Assembly (NCBI RefSeq): GCF_905220415.1
Contig: NC_059538.1
Location: 12,400,001-12,464,000, forward strand
Origin: Colias croceus
Taxonomy: Eukaryota; Arthropoda; Insecta; Lepidoptera; Pieridae
Length of the DNA: 64,000 nt
Direction: 5' to 3'
Numbering within the stretch: the first letter of the stretch is position 1; every line of letters begins with the position of its first letter. A program made the translations under genes and the position numbers. This document shows, one piece after another, positions 54,152 to 63,949 of the stretch. Below the pieces are notes generated by a model. The model was not told the DNA's origin and ran no database searches. It was given only the letters and a program-made list of their open reading frames with translations.

Positions 54152-54952
54152 GGCCCCGTTTCCACCTGCAAGTAAACTTCTGCAAGAACTGTCCGACAGT
54201 CTGTCTGACAGCAGCTTGCATGTGTAAACTATGTTGCAAGTTCTGTCGCGACAGTTTGTCAAGCGCTTCTTGCGAGAAGTTGCGACAGCATGTGTAAACA
54301 TGACTGCGTCTACTCGCGACAGTTCTCGCAGCTTATCGGTCTAGTTCCGTATATCTTGCAGCAAGCTGCAAGTATCGCCCACATGGCTTTTGATTTTTGT
54401 TTATTTGAAATTAATGAGTCGTGAATGCTCTTGTGAAGAATGAAGAAACTATAAAGTCAATAGGATTATATGAGATCTTAAGATGGAATAATGTGATTAT
54501 TTTTTGAAAATGAAGTGAAATGAAAATTTATTTGTTGAGTTGTGGTTACAAAGTTTTTATAATAAATTTCATGTCCGCACAATTCACCAACAAATTGGCA
54601 TACAATATATTTATATTATGCTTATCTAATTTTATAATTTAACTAAGTTATTATTTAAACAATATATTATTTACATTAGTTCATTAGATCATTTTACATT
54701 AAATAGTACACATTATAAATTATAGTATACGATTTATTTCACAAAATAGAATAGAAAAATTGTAACAGTAATTCCTATCCCGTCACTCGCAAGATCTGGT
54801 GTGTAAACACCTCCGCGATAAGTTGCGATAGTATGATCCGCGAGCTTCTCGCACGACATTTATAGCAGCAATAAATTGCAGGATATGTAAACGATATTGC
54901 AAGTAACTCATGCAAGACTTCCGCGAGTTTACTTGCAGGTGGAAACGGCCCC
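54152..54952. mobile_element. TIR element with TTA duplication, PIF/Harbinger-like
   Basis: Left end CCCCGTTTCCACCTGCAAG and TAAACTTC. The right end has the inverse, GAGTTTACTTGCAGGTGG followed by AAACGGCCCC. TTA occurs at 54149-54151 and 54953-54955. GC-rich subterminal regions are dense in short palindromes (TCTGTCGCGACAG, CTTGCGAGAAG, repeated TGTGTAAAC). The AT-rich centre (about 54385-54775) is not repeated elsewhere and has no readable transposase. The 3-bp TTA duplication suggests PIF/Harbinger, by inference. Confidence 0.78.
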
Positions 54953-55156
54953 TTACGCTCTCGGCCCCGTTGAAAACAAAACATAAATAATGACGTCATC
55001 ACTTGAATAGGCTCGTGTGTTGATATGAGTAATTCTTTCTTCGAGGGCTATCTTTGTGTTATTGTGTTAAATTGCTGTGTTTTTATTGTGTGTATTGTTA
55101 AAATTGTAGGTCAAATTTATTCCCAATTTTTATATTAGGTATATGTATGTACTTTG

Positions 55157-55383
55157 TCCTACTAATATTATAAATGCGAAAGTTTGTGAGGATGTGTGTG
55201 TGCCTTTGTTACTCTTTCACGCAAATACTACTGAACCGATTACAATTAAATTTAGCACACATAACTATAGAGGGTAACTTGGATTAACACATAGGATAAG
55301 TTTTATTCCGGAAATCCCACAGGAACGGGAACAATGCGGGATTTTCTTTGAAAACGCGGGCGAAGCCGTGGCCGGAAAGCTAG
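55157..55383 (+). mobile_element. Helitron-like element, family Hel-C
   Basis: TCCTACTAATATTATAAATG, GCGAAAGTTTGTGAGGATG, ACTGAACCGATTACAATT, GGAACAATGCGGGATTTTC, AACGCGGGCGAAGCCGTGGC and CGGAAAGCTAG|T. This is the only Hel-C copy in plus orientation. The 5' flank base is G instead of A. Confidence 0.8.
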
Positions 55384-55499
55384 TATATTATAAATGTTTA
55401 TTAGACCATTTTTGTTCATTTAATTTAAGTTTAGATAAACTACAGAATTTGTTCTTTATCTTTGACCCAATGACCACACATTAAAACAAGCCTTAAAAA

Positions 55500-55662
55500 T
55501 TGTTATATAGTTTCTTATGTATATGGAGTTTCATGCCAGTTCTTCTTCATGGATAATGCTTTCCGAATCGGTGGTAAATATTAAAAATAGGTATGTTATG
55601 CCGATTCAAAAATGCCTCTAGAAGAAGTCTAATTGAATAAATAAATGTTTTAGTTTGATTAC
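55500..55662 (+). mobile_element. LINE-3 3' tail
   Basis: GGAGTTTCATGCCAGTTC, CTTCCGAATCGGTGGTAAAT (read after GCTT), GATTCAAAAATGCCTCTAG and GTCTAATTGAATAAATAAAT. Only the last ~160 bp of the element. Confidence 0.75.
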
Positions 55663-56108
55663 TCATTTAAGTATTCATTTAAACTATTTGCAAACAACAA
55701 CAATTGCATTAGATACCCGATACATATTTTAAATGTCAACCTATTAATATGTAAACGAATACGACTTATGTCATTCATCAACACATGTCAACAATACAAA
55801 GTTCTTTGTTGTGCAAAGTATAGGGTAAAACAACCATCAATTAATATCAAATCAATAACAAAGTAGCGGATATGACCCCAAGCCGTCACGACAGAACCTT
55901 TAATTAGACTTGGTGGTAAATGGAAACGAATTAACGATCTTATAATGGCTTTTTAAACCGGAGTCTTTTATTTGACCCATTTTGATTACAGAAATAGCTT
56001 GGTGTCTTTGAAAGCAATTAGCTTAAATTCGTACTTAACCTAGAAATTATGATTGAAAGTTTATTCAGGTTACAGTATTACATTAGTTAATTTTAATACT
56101 AATATATA
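55663..56108. other. AT-rich spacer
   Basis: No feature recognised. Confidence 0.42.
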
Positions 56109-56299
56109 CTAGCTTTCCGCCCGTGGCTTTGCCCGCTATGTCTAAAACCTAATAAATGTTATTACATTCCAAAGCCTTCCTTTTGAATCACCCTATCTAT
56201 TAATCTATTCAAAATCCGTTGCGTTGTTTTAAAGATTTAAGCGTACTTAGAGGGACATAGGAACAGAGAAAGCAACTTTGTCTTATACTATGTAGTTAT
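56109..56299 (-). mobile_element. Helitron-like element, family Hel-H
   Basis: Plus view: ACTAGCTTTCCGCCCGTGGC, CTATGTCTAAAACCTAATAA, GCGTTGTTTTAAAGATTTAA, GAGAAAGCAACTTTGTC, CTATGTAGTTATA. The 5' TCACTACATAG has mutated. Confidence 0.78.
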
Positions 56300-57335
56300 A
56301 TACAAATATGATTTGCAAAGGGCTTTCTGTTAATCTATCCTGTTAATAATAACTTTAAACAAATAAAAATACTTATAATAAAACTCTTTATAGTATGTCT
56401 GTCCGTTCTTATTTATGCTGTGATCTTTAAAGATTTTGATGAAGTTTTTTTAAGGGGAGGCTCCCTAATTTATATGTGAATTTGCATTAATATTCTGAAA
56501 CAGGCACATATACAATCAAAATGGAACTTTAGTATATGATTTATTGGTTCTTTTTCTTTCGATGTACCTACAAGACAATTACGTAATTGTAACATTTTCG
56601 CTCGATTCATTTTTATTAAAAAATTATGACTTTTTTAAGGATTATTACATTTTTTAAAACATTTACTTGGACTTTATGCCTAAAATAAATGTTAACAGTA
56701 AGAAAATGGAGTTTACTATCGAATCCCAAGATATTTTTTTCTCTAGATCAATTATTACTTTATAGTAGTTACAAACGAAATAAGAATTGAGACTTACTTT
56801 TTGAGCTCGAACGCGATCAAAGAGCGCACGCGATATTCAACTTTATTACGGCTGTATTAGCGTATAATAGTACAGTAACCGGTCTCTCAGTGTCAGAAAT
56901 GAGAAAGGGAGCCTATGGATAGCTACGATTCTACAAATCTGAACACGCAAAACTAGTATATCTTAAATAAAATAAAGAGAAATAACTTATGAACCATCAG
57001 ATCTTTTCACCCTTCATGTAAACATACTATTTGACATCAAATAACTCCTGCCACATTCCCTGCTTCTTATTCATACAGCCATATACGTTCGTATTGAATA
57101 CCCGTTGACATAAAATATATGTAACAAATATCAGCATGTGAAAACGGAAGGATTGCCCCGGGCCTAACCTAACCCTTCGTCATTTGTACCGCTTCAAGGT
57201 ATATACCTGATGTTTATGAAACATGATTGGTTATCCATAAACCTCTGAACCTCTCCTATGTATTGAAACGAAATCATAAAATAACGTACTCTACGTTATT
57301 TTAAGACTTCTTGTATATTTAGGAAAACAATTTTT
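56300..57335. other. AT-rich spacer
   Basis: No feature recognised. Confidence 0.42.
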
Positions 57336-57512
57336 TTAAGCTATTGCATAGCTTCTATCGCGGGCCTTGAGCGCGGGGACCGAATCGAGAAATTCCGTAG
57401 GTAACGAATAAACCTCACGCTCCCCACTCCGACGGGCGGAGGTGTGGCTTGAAGGCATAGCATGCAATAGCTTTACCGCGGTAGTCCCCGAGTGCCACAC
57501 GTCGTTTTTTTT
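57336..57512 (+). repeat. SR170 structured repeat, copy 5
   Basis: Close to consensus, with a 4-bp insertion (CCGTAGGTAACG for CCGTAACG) and a T run of eight, then TGTTTGTTGGACAATTTTTTT. ACAATTTTTTT also precedes the element, a possible but imperfect target duplication. Confidence 0.78.
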
Positions 57513-58063
57513 GTTTGTTGGACAATTTTTTTTGAGACGAGAAATATTTGTTTTGGAACAATTATTTGGCCCAAAAACAACTATATAATTTGGCTTATGT
57601 TAGGTATATCATGTCTAAGATAATTGAGGCAAATTGTACGATTGTAAATCTATGTATTAAAAATGAATCGCAAAATGAATCAGCCTTAGTACCCGCGTTG
57701 TAGTGTCTGTCACCATATTTCTGATAATATTGTAAGTATAGTAAGTATTTATAGTTAATATGTATTTATTTGTATTTTTAATTTCCTGTCCTATTGAATG
57801 CTATATAGTTCTCACTTATTTATATGTTTACGTTTATTTTTATTTTTATTTTCTTATATACCTACGCACCGACCCACCCACACACACACACTCACACACA
57901 CACACATACACACTCACACACTCACTCACTCACGCACACACATCACACAGGCTGTAACTCCGACTGTCAATAGGGGTTTCTGAAAATCAGTGTTGCTAGT
58001 TGACTCAAAAGTCACTGCAGCTTTATACTGAGAAGCCCCTTTTGACAACAGACGTTGACGTTG
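57513..58063. other. Spacer with (CA)/(CACT) microsatellite
   Basis: 57875-57950 is a compound CA, CACT and CATA array. Frames through it (Thr/His-rich) are artefacts of the repeat. No gene. Confidence 0.6.
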
Positions 58064-58127
58064 AAAACTTACAACCTAAAAATTAGATAAGTACTGTGAC
58101 TTATCTAATTTTTAGGTTGTAAGTTTT
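58064..58127. repeat. Perfect 29-bp inverted repeat (hairpin)
   Basis: The left arm, 58064-58092, begins AAAACTTACAACC and ends TTAGATAAGT. The right arm, 58099-58127, is its exact complement. The loop is ACTGTG. It could be a hairpin RNA precursor or the scar of a recent inverted duplication. No promoter signal is apparent. Confidence 0.85.
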
Positions 58128-58164
58128 TGATTGTGTAATAGGTATATTGTTTTAGTTTTTAAGT

Positions 58165-58268
58165 TTGTTTTTTTTTTCACCATGTTTTTGTTCTTACTTT
58201 TTTTTCTGTTTCTGTGCGGCTTGTATACTTTGTTGTCAATAAATGTTTCATTCATTCATTCATTCATT
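58165..58268 (+). mobile_element. Probable LINE 3' tail with (TTCA)n
   Basis: Pyrimidine-rich TTTTTTTCACCATG, GTGCGGCTTGTATAC, GTCAATAAATGTTTCATTC, then about six ATTC units (58244-58268). An AATAAA-like signal followed by a tetranucleotide run is LINE-like. The family is unknown. Confidence 0.45.
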
Positions 58269-59893
58269 CAAATGTGTTTCGAAGAATATCTCGAGAACGG
58301 CCCCACCAATCGGCACGTTTTTACATTTTTTATGGCACAAGGAAGGTTTTTATGGAGAGAAAACAAGAAATAGGGGCAGTAGGGCAGAACAACGTCTGGT
58401 GCAAGTAATAAAAACAAAAATCCTGAACTTAAGTACGTGTTACTCATCCTAGTGTAAAGATTGACCCTATAAATCCTAATCTGTTGAGACATTTCGTGTG
58501 GTGGAATTAAGAGCCATTTGCTGTAAATCGTAGGTATGTACTCGAACTAAGTGGTACTTAAATAAACAGTAGGTATCTTATAGGGCCTTGCTTTTCATTA
58601 TAATTATGAATTAGAAGTGCACTTCAATCTAGGAATACAATTTTTTATACTTTCACTTCTAGATTCTGTCCATGTGCAAGTAAATTCACGAATAATAATA
58701 TATGAAAATATATTTACAAATATCGTGAAAATAATTAAAAGGGTCATCCCATCCAACAACCTTTTAAATTTGTTAAGATGTCTGTATTTTTTGTATTGAT
58801 GTATTTGGTGATTTCTAGTGGGAAAAATATTAATAATATAATAATATTAATAACACCCATTACATTACAAACGCAATACACAAAAATTACATACAAACCT
58901 CACTTACAATTATTAATATTGTGCAGACATATTGACGTAAGGGTATTCAACACTATTAGAATGTCTGTGGTCATGATCACAGTTCTATACATTCATATCT
59001 GAGGCCCTTGCTGAGGCCAAATTCAGATACATTCCCCGCAGGTAAAACATACTGCTTACATCTCGATTACTCGATACATAATCGAGTCCGCGACTGCAGT
59101 TGGCATCGATAATGGTCGATTGATTGAATTCCTTTGAGCTATTCCTGTCAAAGTGAACTACAGGCTGTTCATTGGCTACAATTTGGTACATTTTCCTGTG
59201 TTTGGTTCGGGTATGTGTATCTATCTGTGTTGGAAAATACGTGGAGTTTTTAGTGAGTGATAAATTTTATTTAATTGAAGACTAAAATGATTACGAATGA
59301 GTTTTGTAGAAATAATTTAAAATAATATAAACGTTACAAAATTTATTTGTAGATATTACTGATCTGATGTTGGACATAATATTATTAATTATTATTTTTT
59401 CAGTAAATTGTGTTAATTTTCATGCTATGGTAACTAAATATATCAACAAAATATATAGAACAAAAAGTTAATTATTATCATTGATTTTTTAATTGAGTTT
59501 TAACCATGTGTAAAACAAATACAATTATATTATTATGAAACAGAACTTCCACGGAAATTATCATATTTGCTCATTCGGTTGATAACCACATCAAATTACA
59601 TCGAGACATATTTCATTTTTAATTAAATTGCTTCTCGTTACAAAATTTAAATATTAAACATTACTGTTTTATTTGATAGCTGAATAATTATGTTAAATGT
59701 TTTATTTTCCTTATTTTGTTAGATAAAATTTATAAAATTAAATTAAAATTTATGTAATAACATTCCATTGAGTTTGCAATGCTTTTAGTTATAGCAGTTA
59801 GTTATAAGTAGAATTCTTGAAAGTTTTATTATGTTAATAAAAAGTATAACCTACATATTATATTATGTGCATGTACTAGTAAAAAATAAAACA
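58269..59893. other. AT-rich spacer
   Basis: Several 60-80 codon frames overlap on both strands (58268-59191) without motif. Confidence 0.42.
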
Positions 59894-60087
59894 CTAGCTG
59901 TGCCCCGCGGTTTCACCCGGATTGCTCCGCTCCTGTTGGTCTTAGCGTGATAATATATAGCCTATTACAGCCTTCCTCGATAAAGGGGCTATCTAACACC
60001 GAACGAATTTTTCAAATCGGACCAGTAGTTCCTGGTATTAGCGCGTTCAAATAAACAAACTCCTCAGCTTAATAATATTAGTACAGA
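59894..60087 (-). mobile_element. Helitron-like element, family Hel-A (complete)
   Basis: Plus view: ACTAGCTGTGCCCCGCGG, TTCACCCGGATTGCTCCGC, GGTCTTAGCGTGATAATAT, CAAATCGGACCAGTAG, ending AATATTAGTACAGA|T. Confidence 0.82.
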
Positions 60088-61213
60088 TTAATATAGTAGA
60101 TTTTTTTAATAAAGAGAGAACCATAACGTATATGCCCTATTTATATTATATATTTTTATATAATAGGAAGAACCTACAATAAAAAACAAAAAACACATAC
60201 TATTTATATACAATACTTTATTCTATGTTCATTGACTAGTTATGCACGCTACTCCGCTTGAAGGAGCATATGCCTAATGGAGCGTGGCGCAGGTATTCTG
60301 AGCTAGACTAAGACTACTCAATATGTTCTGTTGTATTACTAGACTAGGTATTTGACCTGTTTTACTTGAGATTATAGTATGCATTATATTATGTAGAAAG
60401 CCTTTTTATTGGTTTTATTTTATAATCAATATAAAGGAAAGAGTAACATAGAGACAAAATATGTTAAATATATTGCAAAAGAATTAAACTTTTCCACTGT
60501 ACTACTTTTGAGATATCTCTTAAATATTGTAAAACGTAGTTTTGATAAATATTAGACTAGCGACATATTACTTATACCTTTTATTAAAAATGAAATAATT
60601 TCAAGAACCTTCCTGATTCCTAATTATACAAAAATGAGTATATAAACATAATATAATAACTGAACAAAAACACCGTTCATTATATTTTTCAAAATAATTA
60701 ATGGCCGTAGATTTCATTTTCTTACAACAGATTTAGCGCTCGCAAGCATGGTCTAGATATTATGATTAAAAATTTAAAAAATAAACCCTTCAGGAAGCCT
60801 TCGAAGTTTAAAGAAATTATTAAAAAGACCATTCTCGTTTACAGGTTAGCAATTTATTTTCTTAAAATTCAAATTATATGAACAAGAAATAAATTCTTCA
60901 TAATGTTAGTCGTCATTTTTTTATTACGTTTGTTGTTAAGTGATAGTGTTTAAACGAGCAATTCTTGTATAATCTGAATCTTGAAAATAGCTCTAATTAT
61001 TTTCATGAAATTCATTATTCAAAGAGTTTCGGGGGCGATATATGTATGTATATAGGTATATTTCTTTGGCACGCCCTACAGCCCTTCTACAGCCGAAACC
61101 ACTGGACGGAATATAACTTAATAATAATATGAGGCGTCGCGTCGATGTAGTCAGAGTATGGTAGCAACATAGGCTACATAAATTAGCAGTGGTTTTATGT
61201 TAATTGATAATAA
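60088..61213. other. AT-rich spacer
   Basis: No feature recognised. Confidence 0.42.
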
Positions 61214-61372
61214 CTAGCGGTCCACCCCGGATCCGCCCGTATTACATATTTACGTTTTCTCTCTATAAGAACCATCCTCCTACTTCAAGGAATATAACAA
61301 AAAAAGAATTATAGAAACCCGTTCACGTGTGACCAGGGGAAATAGGGATTCATTTTTATATACATATAGAGA
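61214..61372 (-). mobile_element. Helitron-like element, family Hel-E (degraded)
   Basis: Plus view: ACTAGCGGTCCACCCCGG, TTACATATTTACGTTTTCTC, CATCCTCCTACTTCAAGG, then a divergent GTGTGACCAGGGGAAATAGG before GATTCATTTTTATA. Confidence 0.75.
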
Positions 61373-61576
61373 TTTACGTATATCATATTACAAAGGAAAA
61401 GATCAGTACAAAATATAACGTGTTACCCATAAACACAAGCAAAACCTAATTGGAGCTAAATGTTCTCGTATGTATGTCGCTGTGACCCCTCATTATAGGT
61501 AACCTTAATTAATTTTATACCTCACAATTTTCCGTGTATTATTACTGCGATATATTCACGTAAATATTGATGTTTA

Positions 61577-61710
61577 TCTTTATACATAGATATTATTATT
61601 ATAATAAATCTGTAGAAGGGTCAATTCTGTACATTGAAAATATTGAAAAAATAAATACCAGGGGGTATTACTGGATCGATACCAAACCCAAATATGTGAT
61701 TAAAAAATTT

Positions 61711-61747
<37 letters not shown>

Positions 61748-62291
61748 ATGTTCAGGCATCACGTGAAAACTAACGGTTCGATTTCGATGAAACTTAGTAT
61801 AATTATACCTTATTATCCTGGGCGTAAAATAGGATACTTTTTATCCTGGAAAAATACGTAGAAAAAAAATTAATCTTAATTTTTCAGTTTTATCCATAGA
61901 CGTTGTTCTGTAGAACCGCGAACACACGTTGCGTATTATTATAGGCCTAGCCGTATTTGGGTCCAATAGATATTTATAAGACTAGATTTCCGCCCGCGGC
62001 TTCGCCCGCGTTTGCAAAGGAAAACCCGCATAGTTCCCGTTCCCGTGGGATTTCCGGGATAAAAACTATCCTATGTGTTAATCCAAGTAACCCTCTATAT
62101 GTGCGCTAAATTTCATTGTAATCGGTTCAGTAGTTTTTACTTGAAAGAGTAACAAACATCCATACATCCATACAAACTTTCGCCTTTATAATATATATTA
62201 GATGTCATTGTCAGAGTTACTCAAAATGGAGAAATAAACCATCCACGCGAAGACCGACATCCGCGCGGACAGAGTCGCGGGCGGAAGCTAG
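61577..62291 (+). mobile_element. Helitron-like element, family Hel-G, with nested Hel-C
   Basis: The same start and body as 18421-18909 (GTAGAAGGGTCAATTCTG, ACGTTGCGTATTATTATAGG). It is broken at ATTTATAAGA by a complete minus-strand Hel-C (61982-62202) and resumes with CAGAGTTACTCAAAATGG to CGCGGGCGGAAGCTAG|T. Confidence 0.83.
61982..62202 (-). mobile_element. Helitron-like element, family Hel-C, nested
   Basis: Plus view: A|CTAGATTTCCGCCCGCGGC, AACCCGCATAGTTCCCG, GTGTTAATCCAAGTAACC, CAAACTTTCGCCTTTATAAT, ATATTAGA|T. The flanking A and T in the host Hel-G match the Helitron target rule. Confidence 0.82.
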
Positions 62292-62292
62292 T

Positions 62293-62803
62293 GTTTTAAT
62301 ATGGAATGGAAATTTAATTGGAATTTAATAGGAATTTTAATTGGAATGCTTTACCTAATACAATAAAACACGCCCAAACAATATCTTCCTTTGATAGATT
62401 GGTTAAAAATTATTATCTTTCGCTGTAACGTCATTTGTATTTATATTTCTAACTCGCACATACTAAATATATATATACTAAATATATATATATGTATATA
62501 TTTTTTTATGTATGTATGTTTTATTATAATATGTATGTATGTTTGTTATATATTATCTATATGTTTTATATTATATGTTATTTATTATTTTATCTATAGG
62601 TACTTATTTAATTAAGTTACGCTTGCTTTGTTTTACACCTCCAAAATTATAATCTTCCAGCATTTCCTTGATCACAGGTTGTCTGGTAGAAATCACTTGT
62701 TAGTGATAAGACCGCCTATTGTACAATAATCCTATTTGCTGTTATTCTTTTGTATTGTTTTATTTGGTGTACAATAAAGAGTTTATTATTATTATTATTA
62801 TGT
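62293..62803 (+). mobile_element. LINE-4 3' end
   Basis: C-terminal codons to 62428, an AT-rich UTR with TATG repeats, then the conserved tail GGTTGTCTGGTAGAAATCAC, TTGTTAGTGATAAGACCGCC, GTGTACAATAAAGAG and a TTA trinucleotide run (62783-62801). This copy links the tail seen at 34008 and 50449 to a LINE reading frame. Confidence 0.75.
62339..62428 (+). pseudogene. C-terminal codons of a LINE ORF2 (LINE-4)
   Basis: Encodes NWNALPNTIKHAQTISSF followed by DRLVKNYYLSL and TAA. The order W-N-x-L-P, a serine-rich linker, then F-x-x-x-L-K-x-Y-Y is the usual end of Jockey/CR1-type LINE polymerases. Nothing of the RT core remains. Codons upstream of 62339 stay open to about 62293 but are too low in complexity to assess. 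The conserved tail about 220 bp downstream supports the call. Confidence 0.62.
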
Positions 62804-62811
62804 TTCTCGGT

Positions 62812-63365
62812 TCCATAATACTCGGGTACCACCAGAAGGACGGTACCCGGACTTTTGGAAGGCTTACGTGGGGACACGGATCCAACACGCAGAGGCCCTT
62901 TCGAGAATTTTACTGTGTTGTGGGACACCAGCCGCAGTCTGCCCATGACTGCACTATAGAGATACAGTCCTGGGCAGTCCGCGGCCGATGAAGGACTATT
63001 GTGAGAAATGGAAGCAAAATAAACCGGGCTATGGAATGGGATGCTACATGGACTGGAATTGGGGACTATGGAAACTATGGCACCTGCCTTTCTACTTAAG
63101 AGAAGTAAAAATTTGTTGGCAGGTGGTGACTCGCCCTCTCACTGTATGGGCCCCCGAAATAAGTCGCTGCAATAGTGCGACAAGGGGGCAACATATTGTG
63201 AGCAGCTAAGGGTGGAGAGGCGTCCCTGGACTTTAAACTACGATCACGCGCTCCCTGAGGGTCCAGCATCACGTGCCCACTCGCCACTTACGATTCGCAT
63301 CCACCCTTCGAGCTAAAAGCTCTCGCGACAACTAAAAGCTCTCGCGACTTATTATTATTATTATT
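62812..63365 (+). repeat. X-repeat copy 2
   Basis: Homologous to 12230-12730 in the same order: GGGTACC hairpin (62824-62848), TACGTGGGGACACGGATCC, CCAACACGCAGAGGCCC, GGGACACCAGCCGCAG, CTGGGCAGTCCGCGGCC, then GGCAGGTGGTGACTCGCC and a GAGCTAAAAGCTC hairpin. It ends in a TTA run (63350-63368). It starts just after the LINE-4 TTA tail, so insertion of one next to the other is likely. Confidence 0.6.
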
Positions 63366-63559
63366 AATATATTGACGCGAACCTACATGACAATATAGGG
63401 AAAATACAGTTATTTTCTAGTTAAGAGTAGTTTAATTATTATTAGTTTTAAAAAAATGATTAATACGTGGAAGAAGAAATTTCATGGAATGTTGAAGCTT
63501 ACGAACAAATCAATATTTAAAAAAAAAAAAATAAGTGTTAGATTTTATAATTGATTAAG

Positions 63560-63625
63560 ACTTTAAAAAGAGCATCTACAGTTTCTTGTCGAATCTTTTT
63601 AGAAACTTCCGAACCTTGGGTAATT
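63560..63625 (+). mobile_element. Degenerate LINE-3 tail fragment
   Basis: GACTTTAAAAAGAGCATC, ACAGTTTCTTGTCG and CTTCCGAACCTTGGGTAA parallel the LINE-3 UTR but with many substitutions. Confidence 0.5.
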
Positions 63626-63631
63626 AAATTG

Positions 63632-63798
63632 ATAGATTTCTGCCCGCGGCTTCGCCCGCGTTTTCAAAGGAAAATCCGCATAGTTCCCGTTCCCGTGGGA
63701 TTTCCGGGATAAAAGCTATCTTATGTGTTAATCCAAGTTACCCTCTTTAAGTGTGCTAAATTTCATTTTAATCGGTTCGGTAGTATTTGCGTGAAATG
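63632..63798 (-). mobile_element. Helitron-like element, family Hel-C (5' end lost)
   Basis: Plus view: ATAGATTTCTGCCCGCGGC, AATCCGCATAGTTCCCG, GGGATTTCCGGGATAAAAG, ATCGGTTCGGTAGTATTTGC. After 63798 the sequence ATGCGGGTTTTCCTTTGCG runs as an inverted piece of the same element. Confidence 0.72.
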
Positions 63799-63949
63799 CG
63801 GGTTTTCCTTTGCGTGGTCAAACGAAATCCCGTATAGTTCTTTCTTAGTCTTCTACTTACTCAACATGGTAGTGAACTAATATCAAGATATTAAATAATA
63901 AACTGAACTGAACAATTATACAAACATAGTAAAAACGCTCTCATTTGCG

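Noticed and set aside
57760..57983. Thr/His-rich proteins across the CA/CACT array
   Set aside because: The residues come directly from translating a microsatellite.
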